NCBI GenBank assembly: GCA_018881555.1
Contig: JACAXG010000130.1
Coordinates: 1 to 64,000, forward strand
From: Amblyornis subalaris
Lineage: Eukaryota; Chordata; Aves; Passeriformes; Ptilonorhynchidae
Length of the DNA stretch: 64,000 bases
Direction of reading: 5' to 3'
The notes below the pieces were generated by a model. It searched no databases. It saw nothing but the letters and a program-made list of their open reading frames with translations, and had not been told where the DNA came from. A program made the position numbers and the translations under genes. Position 1 is the first letter of the stretch, and each line of letters starts with the position of its first letter. Positions 22,434-34,744 of this stretch are shown here, piece by piece.

Positions 22434-22453
22434 TGGGATGATGTTCATCCCAA
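22433..22453. repeat. Perfect 9-bp hairpin at the end of a tandem array
   Basis: TTGGGATGA at 22433-22441 is matched exactly by TCATCCCAA at 22445-22453 around the three-base loop TGT. It directly follows the last tandem unit and overlaps its final base. The position suggests a replication-slippage or breakpoint hotspot, which is inference. Confidence 0.5.
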
Positions 22454-22493
22454 AACATCCCAAACCCGATATCAGTATTATTTCTTACTGAAC

Positions 22494-22562
22494 AGGAGAG
22501 GTTGCCCAGAGAAGTGGTGGATGCACCATCCCTGGGAATATTCAAGGCCGGGTTGGATGGTG
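22494..22562 (+). mobile_element. Short CR1 LINE internal fragment, older copy
   Basis: Only about 70 bases are recognisable: GGTTGCCCAGAGAAGTGGTG, CACCATCCCTGGGAATATTC and AAGGCCGGGTTGGATGG. The GTGGTGGATG form is typical of older CR1 than type A. Both ends fade out, so this is a decayed remnant. Confidence 0.75.
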
Positions 22563-24442
22563 TTGTCTGCAGCTTTTTCTCAAATTCAAGGAAACCCAAG
22601 CCTGGCAAAATAACAAACATCACAAAACCTCATGGTATTGAGCCAGAAAATTGAGGGCGGAGGGTGGTGCTGTTAATTCAGAATAAACCTTCTTCCTCCC
22701 CCAGAAGGTGTCTCAAACCCCACACAGTTAATGAATGAAGTGTGCATTTGTAATGAGGAGAAACCAAGCAAGTTTGGGTCACTCCTGTGAATATTTCACA
22801 AAATTTAATGACAAAAATGTCAACTTTCAAACAGAAAATTTAAAAATGGTTAGGATCTGTAGCTTCCATTGATTAGCAATTTCAGGGACCTAAGTGTGGT
22901 TTGAGCCCTTTAGCAGGGTCTCCCTCTCCTTGGCTGTTTCCCAGCCTCTGCCACCTTCCTATGACTATGGTTCCTCTCACTCCAGTGCTCTGAACCCATC
23001 ACGCAGCCCTGAATTTGTTCCCCTTGCTGCTATTAAATCCCAACCTAGAANGGCACAAACAGAATCAATTTCTTTTCCTGGTTTTTGTGTTTATTTTTTC
23101 CTCCTGGCAAACAAAACACTGCCAGAATTGTAAATTGCTGCATTGCACTGACCTGGGGTTTCATTCAGCCAGCTGACNCACACCAAAGTCACAACCTGTG
23201 TTCTCAGCATTTAACATGTACTGGTCAACCTCNGTTAAAAATTCTCCCTTTTTCCCTCGTGCCTGCAGGGACACAGGTGCACTCATGGAATACAAGAGCC
23301 CTCCTGATCTGCATCCCCCTGAACTGCCCACGTGAGCCCCTCTCTCTGTCCTAAGAAAAATGGATAAAATAATTAATATAGACACAGTTATACATAATTA
23401 AAACACAGCCAAAGCTTTCTCCTCTGAAAAGCAACAGATAACCAAGCTCACTGTCAGGCCACACAAAATACTTGGAAAAGCAATATGTACCAGTGCAATT
23501 TTCCAGCAGAGACCCAGACAAATTAGCAGCTTGTATTCCTCTGTGCTTTGCTAATAATTTGTTTCCAGCGCTGTGTGGGTGATCAGGGGTGCTGTAACGA
23601 GGGGCAGGAAATAGCAACAGCCTAATTAAAGTGGGGTGGGGAGGAAGTGAACCATCCATCCTGCTTAGCTGCAGCTCGGTGGGCAGCACTCCCCCACGTG
23701 CTGGGAAGAACTGAATTTTGAAAAAAATAATAATGAATTAAAGGGCTGAGCAGAAGGAGAATTGCTTTGACCTGGATCATGTTTACACGAGTTATTGATC
23801 AACATCTTTACCAGGACTGCCTGATGTTACATCTCCCCACAGAGAACAGTGTGTTCATCCCAAAACTTACAGATCTATGGATTGTTTGAAGGACCAAGGC
23901 GCAGAACAGAGATGATTCACAAGCTGCCTTCTCCTTTATGGAATTAAGCTACTTTGAATTCACAACAACCCGCCTACATTTACGGATCAAGGAATTCCTG
24001 GCCTCAGCANCAGCATCACAGCAAAGAACAGCAGCATCAGCAAAACTCTGTTTTCCACTGAGTTCACCTGCAGCACTCCTAGAAAAATATCCTTACTGTG
24101 TAAGTGGTGCCTCACCTGCAGGAGGAATTCCCTAATTTCAGCAAGGCCTCATTCCACTCACCTCTCATCACCAGGGAAAGCTGCGGGTGTCTGTCCATGG
24201 GAGGGACAGAGAGCAAACCCAAAGTGCCAACATTTCGGGAGAATCAATCCCTTNTATTTTTGGAAATCTTAATCCACAGGGAAGTTATCCCACAAGCCCC
24301 AGATCCAGAACTTTCCATGTGTTCATGCAGCACTTGTGGCAAACATAAGGGGCACCTTTTTGGATCAGGATTCAGCATTGCCACAGTCAGGCTTTTCCCA
24401 TATTTCCTTCAGTTACTGCACTTCTTNATCCATTTAGATACA
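22563..24442. other. Unique non-coding DNA
   Basis: No gene or repeat family is recognised. A short CAGCA-rich stretch lies at about 24003-24043. Open frames are short, overlap on both strands and lack motifs. Confidence 0.5.
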
Positions 24443-24637
24443 ACATCATCAGGTTGGAAAAGATTTCCAAGATCACCAAGTCCAACCATCGACTGAACAC
24501 CCCCACACCTACCAAACCACATCACCAAGTGCCACATCCACTTGTTTTTTGAAGACTTCCAGGCATGGGGACTCCACCACTTCCCTGGGCAGCCCATTCC
24601 AGTGCCTGAACACTCTGTCAGTGAAGAAATTTTATCT
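24443..24637 (-). mobile_element. CR1 LINE 3' fragment, older subfamily
   Basis: The antisense tail CAGGTTGGAAAAGATTTCCA is followed by AGTCCAACCATCGACTGAAC, CAAACCACATCACCAAGTGC, GGGGACTCCACCACTTCCC and GTCAGTGAAGAAATTTTA. The ACCATCGAC and TACCAAACC region marks the same older form as the copy at 12720-12822. Confidence 0.88.
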
Positions 24638-27600
24638 TCGNGCTCATTCAAGGAAAAAACGGATGTTTAAAATTACATTAAAGCAGTATCTCCTTCCACA
24701 GAAAGGTTTTGGGGGATCTGCAGGGCGCTGAGGGTTTTTTCAGCTGGACTCAACAAGGATCCCTGAGGATCCCTGTGCCTATCTAATCCCACAGCCACAA
24801 CTGGTTCCTTTCCTCAGCGAACACCGTGGGATAAAGCTTTGGAAGCTACTGGAACATGGAAAGAGCCAAGTGTATTTCAGTAAACACAAGAGGAGCTGAA
24901 ATACCTCAAAATCCAGAAGATCTCTGCGGGGAGATTCCAGAAGCCCAATGTGTCATGAGATTGGAGGTGATATCCTAAAACATCCCTGAATTAACATTAA
25001 ATCTCCAGCAGACCGTTTGCCCTGGTCTCTCCAGGAGCCAGGCTGAACTTATCGATCATTTATATGATATTAAGATCGATTTATTTCCAAACTGATTTTG
25101 TAGCTTCACTCATTACACCGTATTTCTTCAAAAAAAATATCATATCTGGTGCTAATAAATCCTCTGGGTCGCAGTCCTTGGCACAGATCTCTGATGTCTG
25201 ATGTAAATAATGCATTCAAGATGTTCCCTTAAATCAAGAGTTAGACCCTGGTGCTGAGACTCCTGCCTGAGGGCCCTGAACCCCCATGTAATATTCATTA
25301 TAATTACTTCATTAAGCTGCTGCTTTAGCACCTTTACACCAAAGCAATGCCACTGAGGGAGTTTGAAGGAATCACCTAATTCCTCTAAAGTAAATCCTGG
25401 CAGAATCTCTGTTCCTGAAGCATCCCAGTAAACATCCTTCAGAACCGGTTAAAAACAGACACCAGTCCTAAAAAGCTGAAAATTTTGTGGAAATAACCAG
25501 TAAACAATAGCAAATAAAACAAAGTTTATTACTGCAGATAGTATTAAGAGGGATTATTATTATTTATTTTCACTGTTTTGTCCCCAAAATTCGTATTTTT
25601 AAGCAAACACCTTCTCGCAAACATCTTAGCTCTGTGGCGAAGCTGACACCATCTGTCAAAATATGGTATCACTTGTAGGGCAGGAAATCCAAAAGGATTG
25701 GATAATCCATTACCTGCTGGGACTTTCCTAAAATTCCTGCTGTCTAGCAGGCTGTGGGATTCCCAAAAGTGGGACAGTGAACAGTACAGGACTGACCACA
25801 CCTGGTAACTCAGCTCATTGCACAACACCACTTCTCCCAGCTGGCCTTGGAACTCAACATCATCCAAGTTTTGTGTTCAGATGCCNAAAAAACAACCTAG
25901 AATGATGTTTCTTGAAGAGTCCTGTGTTTGTGACTTCTTTTTCCCTTTTTTGTGTCAGTTCAGTCCCATNTCAGGCAAAAGGGATCCCCGAGAGCTGTGG
26001 GGAATGTCCTGACGATTGAGACAGGAGTTTTTCACCTCCTCCTGCCAGATACTGACCAGAATGTAGAAATTAAAATACAGCTCTCATCATGCTTCTATTC
26101 CCAGTGTTCAGCTGGAGAGGGAAAAGGTGCTGTCAGGAGAATTTGGAACACTGCACAAATTCTTACATCCACAAACCACCTGAGAACATGGACTGGCAGA
26201 AGATATTGTGAGCATTNCAAATACATTAAATATCAGTGATGGGTTTGAGCAGGTTTAACCTTCAGCTAATGCAGAGGAGTCAAAGATGTAAAGTTTTCCA
26301 TAAGAAATAATGAGTTACCTGCCTAATCTGCTTAAACTCTCCATAGGAGGCCTTATTTCCATATATATTTGAGGTTTTTTTAAAAACAGAGCCCTTATTT
26401 TGCCATGGTCCCAGTCAGAATAAGGCACTTCATGGCCCCACACTCCATTGATACAACAGAATGTGAACATTTCCCTGTGTTGTACCCCAAAAGGCATATT
26501 TGGGNTGAAGAATACAGCAGGAAGACCCTCTGTAAGATAGGATTTTACATACATTATCTTGTTTTCTGTTTCAGTCTTTGCTTTTCCCTACCCTGGTTTC
26601 AGGAAGGAATTGCGCTGGCAGGGGATGAGGTTAAAGNGAGAGCCATCCATAGCCCCGGGGCTCATACCAAGACACAAAACCAGCCTGCAAAGCCACAGGG
26701 ATATTTGAGAAGCCACCAGGTAAAGCCTGAACAAAGAGCCCTTCTCAGCCCTCGCCACAAAGAGGCCAGACCCGAAGGGATCTGTTCCCACACGGCGCAG
26801 ACGTCGGCAAAAATACACATTTTAATTCCCTTTCAACACCGCGCTCTTCTTCACAGCTCTGTTTTTAGGGGCTTTGTGGTGTTTCTTGGGTTGTCACACA
26901 CCTATCAGAGATNCACCTCTTCGGGTCTGGCACATATTCCAGCCTCGACCTGGAAAACTTTTCCTGCTTCCCAATCTCTCCGCATGAAACACAGGCAACA
27001 AGAGCTTAAATAAGTACAATTAGAAATACTTCTTGTCTTCTGAGCATCTTCTCCAATGATGTTTTGGAGAAAAAAAGAAGTGAAATACTCAGCTCTGAAC
27101 CAAGCTGTGTCAAACTTATTGCCAAGTCTAACAAAGGGCTCCTGTGAAACATAACTCTGCTGTGGAATATACTGTAATTGTACTTTTTGAAAGCAATGTC
27201 AAATCATTGACATCGACTTGGTGTTCCCCGGGAAAAGTTACAATATATAGAAGCTGTAAATTAGACCCTAATCCAAACTTATCACTTTGATAGTTGTTAG
27301 ACAGACTATTTGGGTGCCTATTTAGCTCTGTGATTTTCCTCCTTCTTTTTCAAGCTGTTGTCTTCCTCTCAGATTCTCAAAATGAGGCTTTCCAATAACC
27401 TTTACGATAAATTATGTTCCAGTTACAAGCCAATAAAGTTAAACTCAAGCCAAATCACAAATGCAAACTCACCAAAGATTTATGAGGAGAAAAATCAGGG
27501 TGTGGCAGATGAAATCCAGATTGCAGTAATTTGGGCAATTATCTGCGAGTTGCCAAGCATATTCCTGAAAAACAAAATCCACAGAAGCTCCGAAGCGAGC

Positions 27601-28509
27601 AGTTATCCCCTTTCACACATCTATTAGTGTGTCTTTTTTAAATCCATCTTGTCTAATTAATGCTGATGGTTCAATGTGACACAAGGAATAGCCCAACCTA
27701 TGTTTGCTTCAGTGAGCACTGACATCCAACAGCAGCATCCCAAAGGAGCCAAAGATTGGTGCTGAGGCTCTCCAAGGTGCCACCCTAAGCGGAGAAACAC
27801 GGACATCAAACTCCCAACCCAGCCTAAAACACTCTCCTGTGAAAGCTGGAGAAATCCTAAAGTAGTCAGGCTGAGACATTGGCATGAAATGGATTTGCAG
27901 ACACAAATTCCTCTGTGTGAGAAAGCAGGATCTTGAAAGTCCCTTGTTAATCACCATCAGATGTTCCATGTGTTCGTTCTCACCTACGTTGGTGCTGTTC
28001 CATACAGCTACGACAGAGACACTTCAGAGGGAGGTTGTACCTTGCAGATGGAAATGAAAACATAACAACACTTATGCGCAAATAGAGGAGAAAAAAAGAA
28101 AGGAAAGCATATTTTCCAGAGAAAACAAGTTCTTGTTCTCTTGAGGAGCCTCCCTCAAGTGCCAAAACTATGACAACAAGACTACTTGGGTGATAGATTT
28201 AAGGGAGATTTTTCAAAAGATGGTTTGGTGGCGTTTTTCTTGTTTTGCTTTTCCTAACACAGTCCCATGGCTGAATTTTCACAGGCCAAACACAGAGAGA
28301 AGATGATCCCCACCTCTATTCAATGATATCNTGGAGATTCTCAAGTTGAAGACACATTTACACAGCAGATTTAAGGCTGTGAATTCACACAGCAAATTTA
28401 CTGCGAACCACCTGAAGTCTATGGGGCATGCTGAGAGTGCCGTGCCTGCTGACATCTCCCTGGAATTCCTGGGTCTTTCTGGAATCTGAAGATGTCCTCC
28501 TTCAGGTAT
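24638..28509. other. Long CR1-free stretch with possible conserved blocks
   Basis: About 3.9 kb. Repeat-free, AT-rich, complex sub-stretches at about 25040-25330, 26400-26510 and 27160-27340 could be conserved non-coding elements. A CpG cluster lies at about 26765-26870. The 202-codon open frame at 26405-27013 has no recognisable domain and is not called as a gene. Confidence 0.4.
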
Positions 28510-28676
28510 TCCAGAGAATATCTGGCTGCCCCATCCCTGGAAGTGTCCAAGGCCAGGTTGGACAGGGCTTGGAGCAAACTGGGGTAGTGGAAGGTGTCCC
28601 TGCCCATGGCAGGGNGTGGAATGGGATGAGTTTTAAGGTCTCTTCCATCCCAAACATTCTGTGATTCCATGGTTCT
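28510..28676 (+). mobile_element. CR1 LINE 3' fragment, type A
   Basis: Starts inside the CCAGAGAA and GGCTGCCCCATCCCTGG region. It continues through GGAAGTGTCCAAGGCCAGG, GGTAGTGGAAGGTGTCCC and CTGCCCATGGCAGGG to a tail ending CATTCTGTGATTCCATGG. One N replaces a G of the GGGGG run. Confidence 0.93.
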
Positions 28677-31103
28677 AGCTAGAAAACAGCTTTTTCTACC
28701 CTACCCTCTGGAAGAAATCCTCTCAGGTCCCTCAGCCCTTTTCCACCTCACTGTTACAAACGATGTTGGAGCACCAGATCTCTCCCACATCTTCACAATC
28801 CATGACATCCCTTTATCTGCTCCCCAGGTTTCCCTCCTCCCTCCTCTCCAGCTCCATCTTCCCCACTCCTAACATTCTGAACAGCTGAAAAGCTGCCAAT
28901 TTTTTGGAAGGCAACCTATTTCCAGAGCTGTTTCCCTACCTCAAGATCCGTAATTTCTCCCAAAACACCCGTCTGGAGCGGAGCCCGGGACTGGCAATAT
29001 GTTACCCAGGAGCGGGGAGAGGTTTACGTTTCAATACCTATTGCACCTGTCAGGATAATACCAGGCATTTTCCACCCACGGNGCAGGAGAGAATCCAAAC
29101 TTCCTGTGGGATGTGCAAAACTAGCACTCAGCCTTGGGAGCCGTCCAGGCGTGGTTATCAGGGAGAGAGAAGAGCTATTTCTGCTGGCTTGCAGGAATTG
29201 ATGGCACCGTTTAATGTCTTGCCTTTAGATGCAAGTGTGTCTAACCCAGTTTTCCCACAGCTGCTGTGACGTAAATAAATTCCGTATTATCTCCATTTTG
29301 CATTGTAGGGTGGAATATAAATAGTCCTGGAACTTGTGCTGGGCATAAATCAGTGTTTAAGGCATTTACCCTTTTCNAGTAAGAGGCAAGAGCTGCCGCA
29401 GACGACGCAAAATACTTGACCTGCTGAAGGTATAGTAAGGACAAAAATATTATATATATTCTGTAGACATATCTCCCTCAGTAGGATGGTGTTTCTGGGG
29501 AAAAAAAGTCATTGGGTTGATCATCTTTTTGTCATTGTAAAACGAGACTTCAAGGGCTCCTTTTGAACAGCACATCCCTGCTATACTGATCNAGAAATAT
29601 TAGTATCTGTGGTACACGAAGAATCCCTAAAATACCTACACTTGCTTTACAGAATTAGCTTCACTTGAATAGTAACTATGTATAAAATTCTGATTTTTTT
29701 CTTTGCACATCCTATTACCTAATCAGACAAAATCATTTGCTCCAGCTGAATTTACTAGAGGAAAAATGTATCTCTTGGTACCTATAATTTTACTTCAGGC
29801 TTTCCCTCTTAAGGTAGTAGTAGGCTGGAGTGAAACCCCATCATTCCCAGGAAAACCCAATCCACCCTTAGAAACATCTAACCCAGAAAAGTAGATACAA
29901 ATCGAGAGGTTTTTTCACCATAAATACAGCTATGGGCAGCAAAACACCTCCTATTTTGTTCCAGCGATAAATCACTTCCCTGACTGGAGTTAGTAATGAG
30001 ATTTTTAATCATGTGGATTGAACATATCCTCGAGTTAATAAAAAAGTATGGCTTCCTCTTTATCTTTAATAAAAGATTTGTACACTGCTCAAATGATTAG
30101 TATTACATTTTTAAAGAACCCNAGATTGATGCTTTTCAATTCTCCTTCATATTTTTCCAGGCTTTTATAATTCAAAGGTAATATAGGGAAGAGTTAATAA
30201 TTCATGAGGTAATTTTAAGGCTTTTATTCAGAACCCTTTTTCCTATTGACTTAAGGACGTGCCATAAAATATCCAGGTATTCCTATCCCAGCAATTTGCG
30301 GATCTGCACGGATGAAATCTCTGGATTTATGCGAGTCAGGATTCGTGTTTAAGAATCAGAGCACATCATTCCAGCCTTGGAAGGGTGCAGGGGGAGGAAA
30401 TAGCTTTACAGCACTATTTAAACGAGTGTATTTCATGTCTTCACACAGTTCTGCTTTTTCGCCCTTGTTTGCAGGTTTATTCTTGATGGAGTTATTTTTG
30501 CAGTTGCCAAGAGACAAAGGAGCTGGGGGAATATTTTAAAAAAGGTAAATTCTGCCGCACGAGTCCTGTGCTCCCACCTGCACGAGCTCCAAACCCAACC
30601 CTCCGCTCTGGGAGAGCTCAGCTGGACAAAAAANCAGATTTTCACAACAACAACAACAAACAAAAATGGACTTGTTTGAGATGAAAACGCCAAAACTGGC
30701 TCCCAGTTAATACAATCCAAGAATATCCCGTGTCAGTCACTAATGGATGCTAAGTTGGTGCCTTGGGATGAGGCAGGGAGGGACAGCAGTGTCCCCACTG
30801 CCTCCCTTGGCATGGAGCAGCCACCTCCAAACAGCCATTCCATGAGCTGACTGGATGTTCATCCAAAAACTCCTCAGAAAAGTGGCATTTTTGGTTGTGC
30901 TGTTACTAGCTTGCAACGAAGAATGGAAGACAAAATGGGGTTTGGGGGTGTCAGTATTTGATTCTTGCAAATTCGTTCCTTTATTAAAAAAAAAATTCAC
31001 TTAAATTTGCTGTTTAATCTTCTCTCAGAGTTGCTCATCAGACTGAGTTTGGTTATCTTCACAAAATGCTGGATGAATAACAGAGAGGATTCAATATAGA
31101 ATT
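28677..31103. other. Unique DNA with possible regulatory blocks
   Basis: No exon is recognised. The stretch at 29220-29480 is complex and includes CTGTGACGTAAATAAATTCC, whose TGACGTAA core resembles a CREB/ATF or bZIP site. The stretch at about 29990-30260 is AT-rich and complex. A short CAA run lies at about 30642-30661. All functional readings are inference. Confidence 0.4.
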
Positions 31104-31329
31104 TGATATTGGGAAGGAATTCCTGGCCGTGAGGGTGGGGAGGCCCTGGCACAGGTTGNCCAGAGAAGCTGTGGCTGCCCCATCCCTGGGAGTGTCCAAG
31201 GCCAGGTNGGATGGGGCTTGGAGCAAGCTGGGATAGTGGAAGGTGTCCCTGCCTATGGCAGNGAGTGGAACAAGGTGGACTTTAAGCTCCCTTCCTTTAA
31301 GGTGCCAAAACATTCCATCATTCCATGAT
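31104..31329 (+). mobile_element. CR1 LINE 3' fragment, type A
   Basis: Begins at GATATTGGGAAGGAATTCCT and runs through GAGGGTGGGGAGGCCCTGGC, GCTGTGGCTGCCCCATCC and GGGATAGTGGAAGGTGTCCC to a tail with CATTCCATCATTCCATGAT. Three N bases each replace one consensus base. Confidence 0.94.
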
Positions 31330-33756
31330 ATTTGGTTAAGCCTTTTTTAACTATTTTAAATAAACAAGGCATTTTTGCCACTGTGTGTTTTACTTTCAGC
31401 TGCAAAGGAATCACCCATCTCCTACAAGATTTCAGGGAATGCTAAGTAACACCAGTAGAGAGTGATGAAAATTAATGCTAATTAATAATTCCACCTCTAA
31501 CAAAGCAAACAGAGCTCAGGTGTGCACAGATCCATCCTTTACTGCCGTGAGAATTTTAATGGCACCACCTTTATTAGCATTTCCCCACATGGATAACCAG
31601 GAGATCCTGCTGCCTCTTCCTCCAAGTTTGCCAAATGGGACACAAGTTTTACCATCCCAAGGAAAACAGTGTCTTTATGAATTTATGTGAACTGGATTAT
31701 ATTTAANTTTGGGCCAGCTCTGGGCACATCCTCTGTGCCCCATCCAATTCCCATCTCTGGTGGAATCCCTGAATTCCTCTTCTTGGTTTGACCTCCGAGT
31801 CCCAAAAAACTCCTGCCTAAAGTTTCCTGCCTCTATTCTGCAGCTCCAAAAATGCAAATTGCCGCCAGGTTCTTCAGTTCCCTCTGCAAGACAGGCAGCA
31901 TATGTCATGTGCATTATTCAGAGCTTTCCATGGCTGCTTTTCCAGGGAGGTTTAAAAGGGAACAGCAAAGCGTGTATCAAAGCCAAACCCTTTGCCACAA
32001 TGAAGATAATCAGGAAGTGGCATGAAGTCTAAAGCTGGACTAGCACAGGGGTTTATTTCTAATGTGATGGGGTGGCAACGTAATAAATTTAGTACTTTTT
32101 AGCCAGACAGGACTGAAGGTGCACTTTACACAGCTGAGGTCTTCTGGAGATGGAAGTCTGAGGAAACAGTTCAAGAGGAACAACATGGAAAATATAATTT
32201 GTGTTATTCTGAGGAGCAGGAAAACCATGGCAGTGAAGCACAATGAGAGGAGTTGCCTTTGTGCTCAGCTGAAAAATAAACACAAGTTGCCTGTAAGGAG
32301 TGGCCTTCAAAATCCTGAGAGCTTCCCCAGGCTCTCCCACTCGAGAGAGGAACAGAGGNATATCACAGTGGGCAAAGGAATTCTGGGAGCCACTGCAGAT
32401 CAATAAGTTGCTCAGAACATGGATATAATTCAGTACCAACAGCAAACAACCCGTGTAAGTGCAAGTGTAAATTCTGTGATCCTTGTTTATGTTCCCGAAG
32501 ATTCATTCTGTGCATTTGTGGAGCATTATTAGAAACAGCCCAGCCAACAAAGCAAACCCCAAATCCTGCCCTAACTAACGTCAAAAAAAAAAAAAAAAAA
32601 AAAAAATCCCAAACCTTTGAATGACTCCTAGCACTCAGCCTAGAAGTGCCTGCCAGGAAAAAGGGAATTTTGGAGATGGCATATCATCAATTTTCTTCAT
32701 TTGTGTCAGAAGTTGAGCAGCTGTCTCCTTACCAGACTGAAGTGGAGCCAAAAACCTTGTCAGGCAGCCGAAGAAAAAGCACTTCAGAGGAACTCATCTC
32801 CAAGACCCCAAAGGGTATCACATTTTGGAGCGGGCATGTGTTAATATTCCTACTCCAGTATCAATTGGCAAAGTTGTGCAGAAGGCGGGGGGAAAAAAGG
32901 CTGCTTTGTTTGTTTACACTGCCTGCTCGGGGAAAGCAGGATGCCACGCATTCTTGAACTCCCGAGGTTGTTTGTTTGTTTACTTATGGNCAGCAAAAGG
33001 ATTTTAGCTTCATCTTCCCCTAAACTGGTGAGGAAAGTGAGATAAGATCCAGCTCCGTGGATGCACCTGGACTTTCTGTGGAAAACAGAGCTCTGTTATT
33101 CCCGGGCACCGCGGGGCCATCAGCACGGGATGAATNATCCCAGCCAGAGCCTCGTTTGAAGCAGCTCCCGGCTCCAGCAGCCGCGGATTGTGGGAGACTG
33201 GGAAAACCCAGCCCTAAACTGGTGCCTTCTTGAGTGTGTGCTGGGCTGAGGATCCTTCAGGACAAGCCTCAGAGAAAGTTTGTGCTTCCCAGCAGCGCGG
33301 GTGTGATGAGGGAAGCGATGGAATTCCAGCAGTTATTGCACGGGGAGCTTTGCCCAGGGGGATCCATCACTGTGGGGCACAGTTTGATCCAACTCAGGGG
33401 ACTTATTGATCTTAATTCAACCCAGAGCACAAGCCAGGGAAGGTCCTGGCATCCTCCTTTTGTCATCAGAATCCCAAATATCCACAGAGCATAACAGATA
33501 CTGGTGCCTGACCTCTCCCAAAACACGTTTTATGATCCCATTAACCTAAAAATCACNTTTTACCCCTTTGTAAATTCCACTCCTGATCAGATCCCGCTTG
33601 GCACAGGGGGAGGGAAGGCTGGCTGATAGGAGGAGACAGCAACACCATGGGATGTGCTGCTCTCTCCATGTGGGATGGGGCTTCCTCAGACCACATTTCA
33701 GAGCNGGAAGAGCTGGCACCCACAGCCATGGCAGGATATTGGTGAATTGTATTTTG
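31330..33756. other. Unique non-coding DNA with an A24 tract
   Basis: No gene is recognised. The A tract at 32583-32606 is listed separately. A somewhat CpG-richer part lies at about 33090-33310. Open frames at 32646-33007 and 33234-33526 have no recognisable domain. Confidence 0.45.
32583..32606 (+). repeat. A24 homopolymer
   Basis: Twenty-four consecutive A. There is no AATAAA signal in the preceding 40 bases and no obvious target-site duplication, so it is not clearly the tail of a processed copy. Confidence 0.9.
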
Positions 33757-33890
33757 ATAGAATGGTTTGGGTTGAAGGGGAACTTAAATCTCATCCCATT
33801 CCACCCCCTGCCATGGGCAGGGACACCTTCCACTATCCCAGGTTGCTCCAAATCCCTTCCAACCTAGCCTTGGACACTTTCAGGGATCCA
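33757..33890 (-). mobile_element. CR1 LINE 3' fragment, type A
   Basis: Antisense tail GAATGGTTTGGGTTGAAGGG, then CCCATTCCACCCCCTGCCAT, CCTTCCACTATCCCAGGTTG and CCTTGGACACTTTCAGGGAT. It is truncated just after that last block. Confidence 0.93.
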
Positions 33891-34584
33891 NGTGGATCAA
33901 CCTCTCAATTTCCCACCAAAGAGATATCGGTGCCGTATAGAAAGNCAAAATTAAAGTGAATAAATAAAGGAATGAACAGACATTCAGGATCCTCCTTCTC
34001 CAACCATCTTCCTTCAGCCAGCTTTTCCCCAAAATGTTTATTTACTACACAGCCAGGCTCTTGGCAGCCTTCCCACTGCAAAATGTGCTTCCCAGATATT
34101 ACAAAGTGAACTCCAAACGAAAAAGACTTTTTTGTTCTTAGGTCTCCCTCTCTTCCAGACAGATATCACTTCAGAGTCGTGCCTTTAAGGCACAATTTTG
34201 CCCAGGATTTCTCAAACAGTCAGTTAAAGAGAGATGAGCCCATAGACCATTGCTGAAAATGAGACTTCCTACGTGGTCTTCAGCAAGCTACTTTAAACAG
34301 ACATTTTTGCTTCATCCATTTACCAAAGAAATGCTTCCTTATTTTTCAGAGGTGTAGAAATGCAAAAAAAAAAGAATTAATGTATATGAAAAATCATTGC
34401 TGTTGTATTTTCAGCATGTTTAAGTAATATTTTTAAAAATCAATTGAATAATGGACCAACAAGATTTTGGCATTCAGGTATTGCATGGTGGGAAATCAGT
34501 GTTTTTTAGAGCTAGGCACAAAAAAGCAAAGAATAGAAAATAATGATGATGTGAGCGAATGATTTTCCCCTATTTCAGGATGGA
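33891..34584. other. Unique AT-rich non-coding DNA
   Basis: No gene or repeat is recognised. The part from about 34380 to 34500 is AT-rich and complex and could be a conserved element. Confidence 0.45.
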
Positions 34585-34714
34585 AATCATGGAATGGTTT
34601 GGGTTGGAAGGAACTTTAAAGCTCATCTCGTTCCTGGGCATGAGCAGGGACACCTTCCACTATCCCAGGTTGCTCCAAGCCCCATCCAACCTGGCCTTGG
34701 ACNCTTCCAGGGAT
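34585..34714 (-). mobile_element. CR1 LINE 3' fragment, type A
   Basis: Antisense tail ATGGAATGGTTTGGGTTGGA, then a shortened CCTGGGCATGAGCAGGGAC block and CCTTCCACTATCCCAGGTTG. The usual CCATTCCACCCCCTGCC segment is partly lost. The copy ends at CTTCCAGGGAT, immediately before an AT-repeat run. Confidence 0.92.
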
Positions 34715-34715
34715 A

Positions 34716-34744
34716 GATAAATATATATTTTTATATATATATAT
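34716..34744 (+). repeat. TA-rich simple repeat
   Basis: Alternating T and A including TTTTATATATATATAT, beginning where the preceding CR1 copy is truncated. This may be the A/T-rich site at which the element integrated. Confidence 0.7.

Noticed and set aside
26405..27013. 202-codon open frame on the + strand
   Set aside because: No recognisable domain and no splice support. Sequence character changes along it.
32583..32606. Poly-A tail of a retrocopy
   Set aside because: Same reasons: no AATAAA, no coding remnant, no target-site duplication seen.
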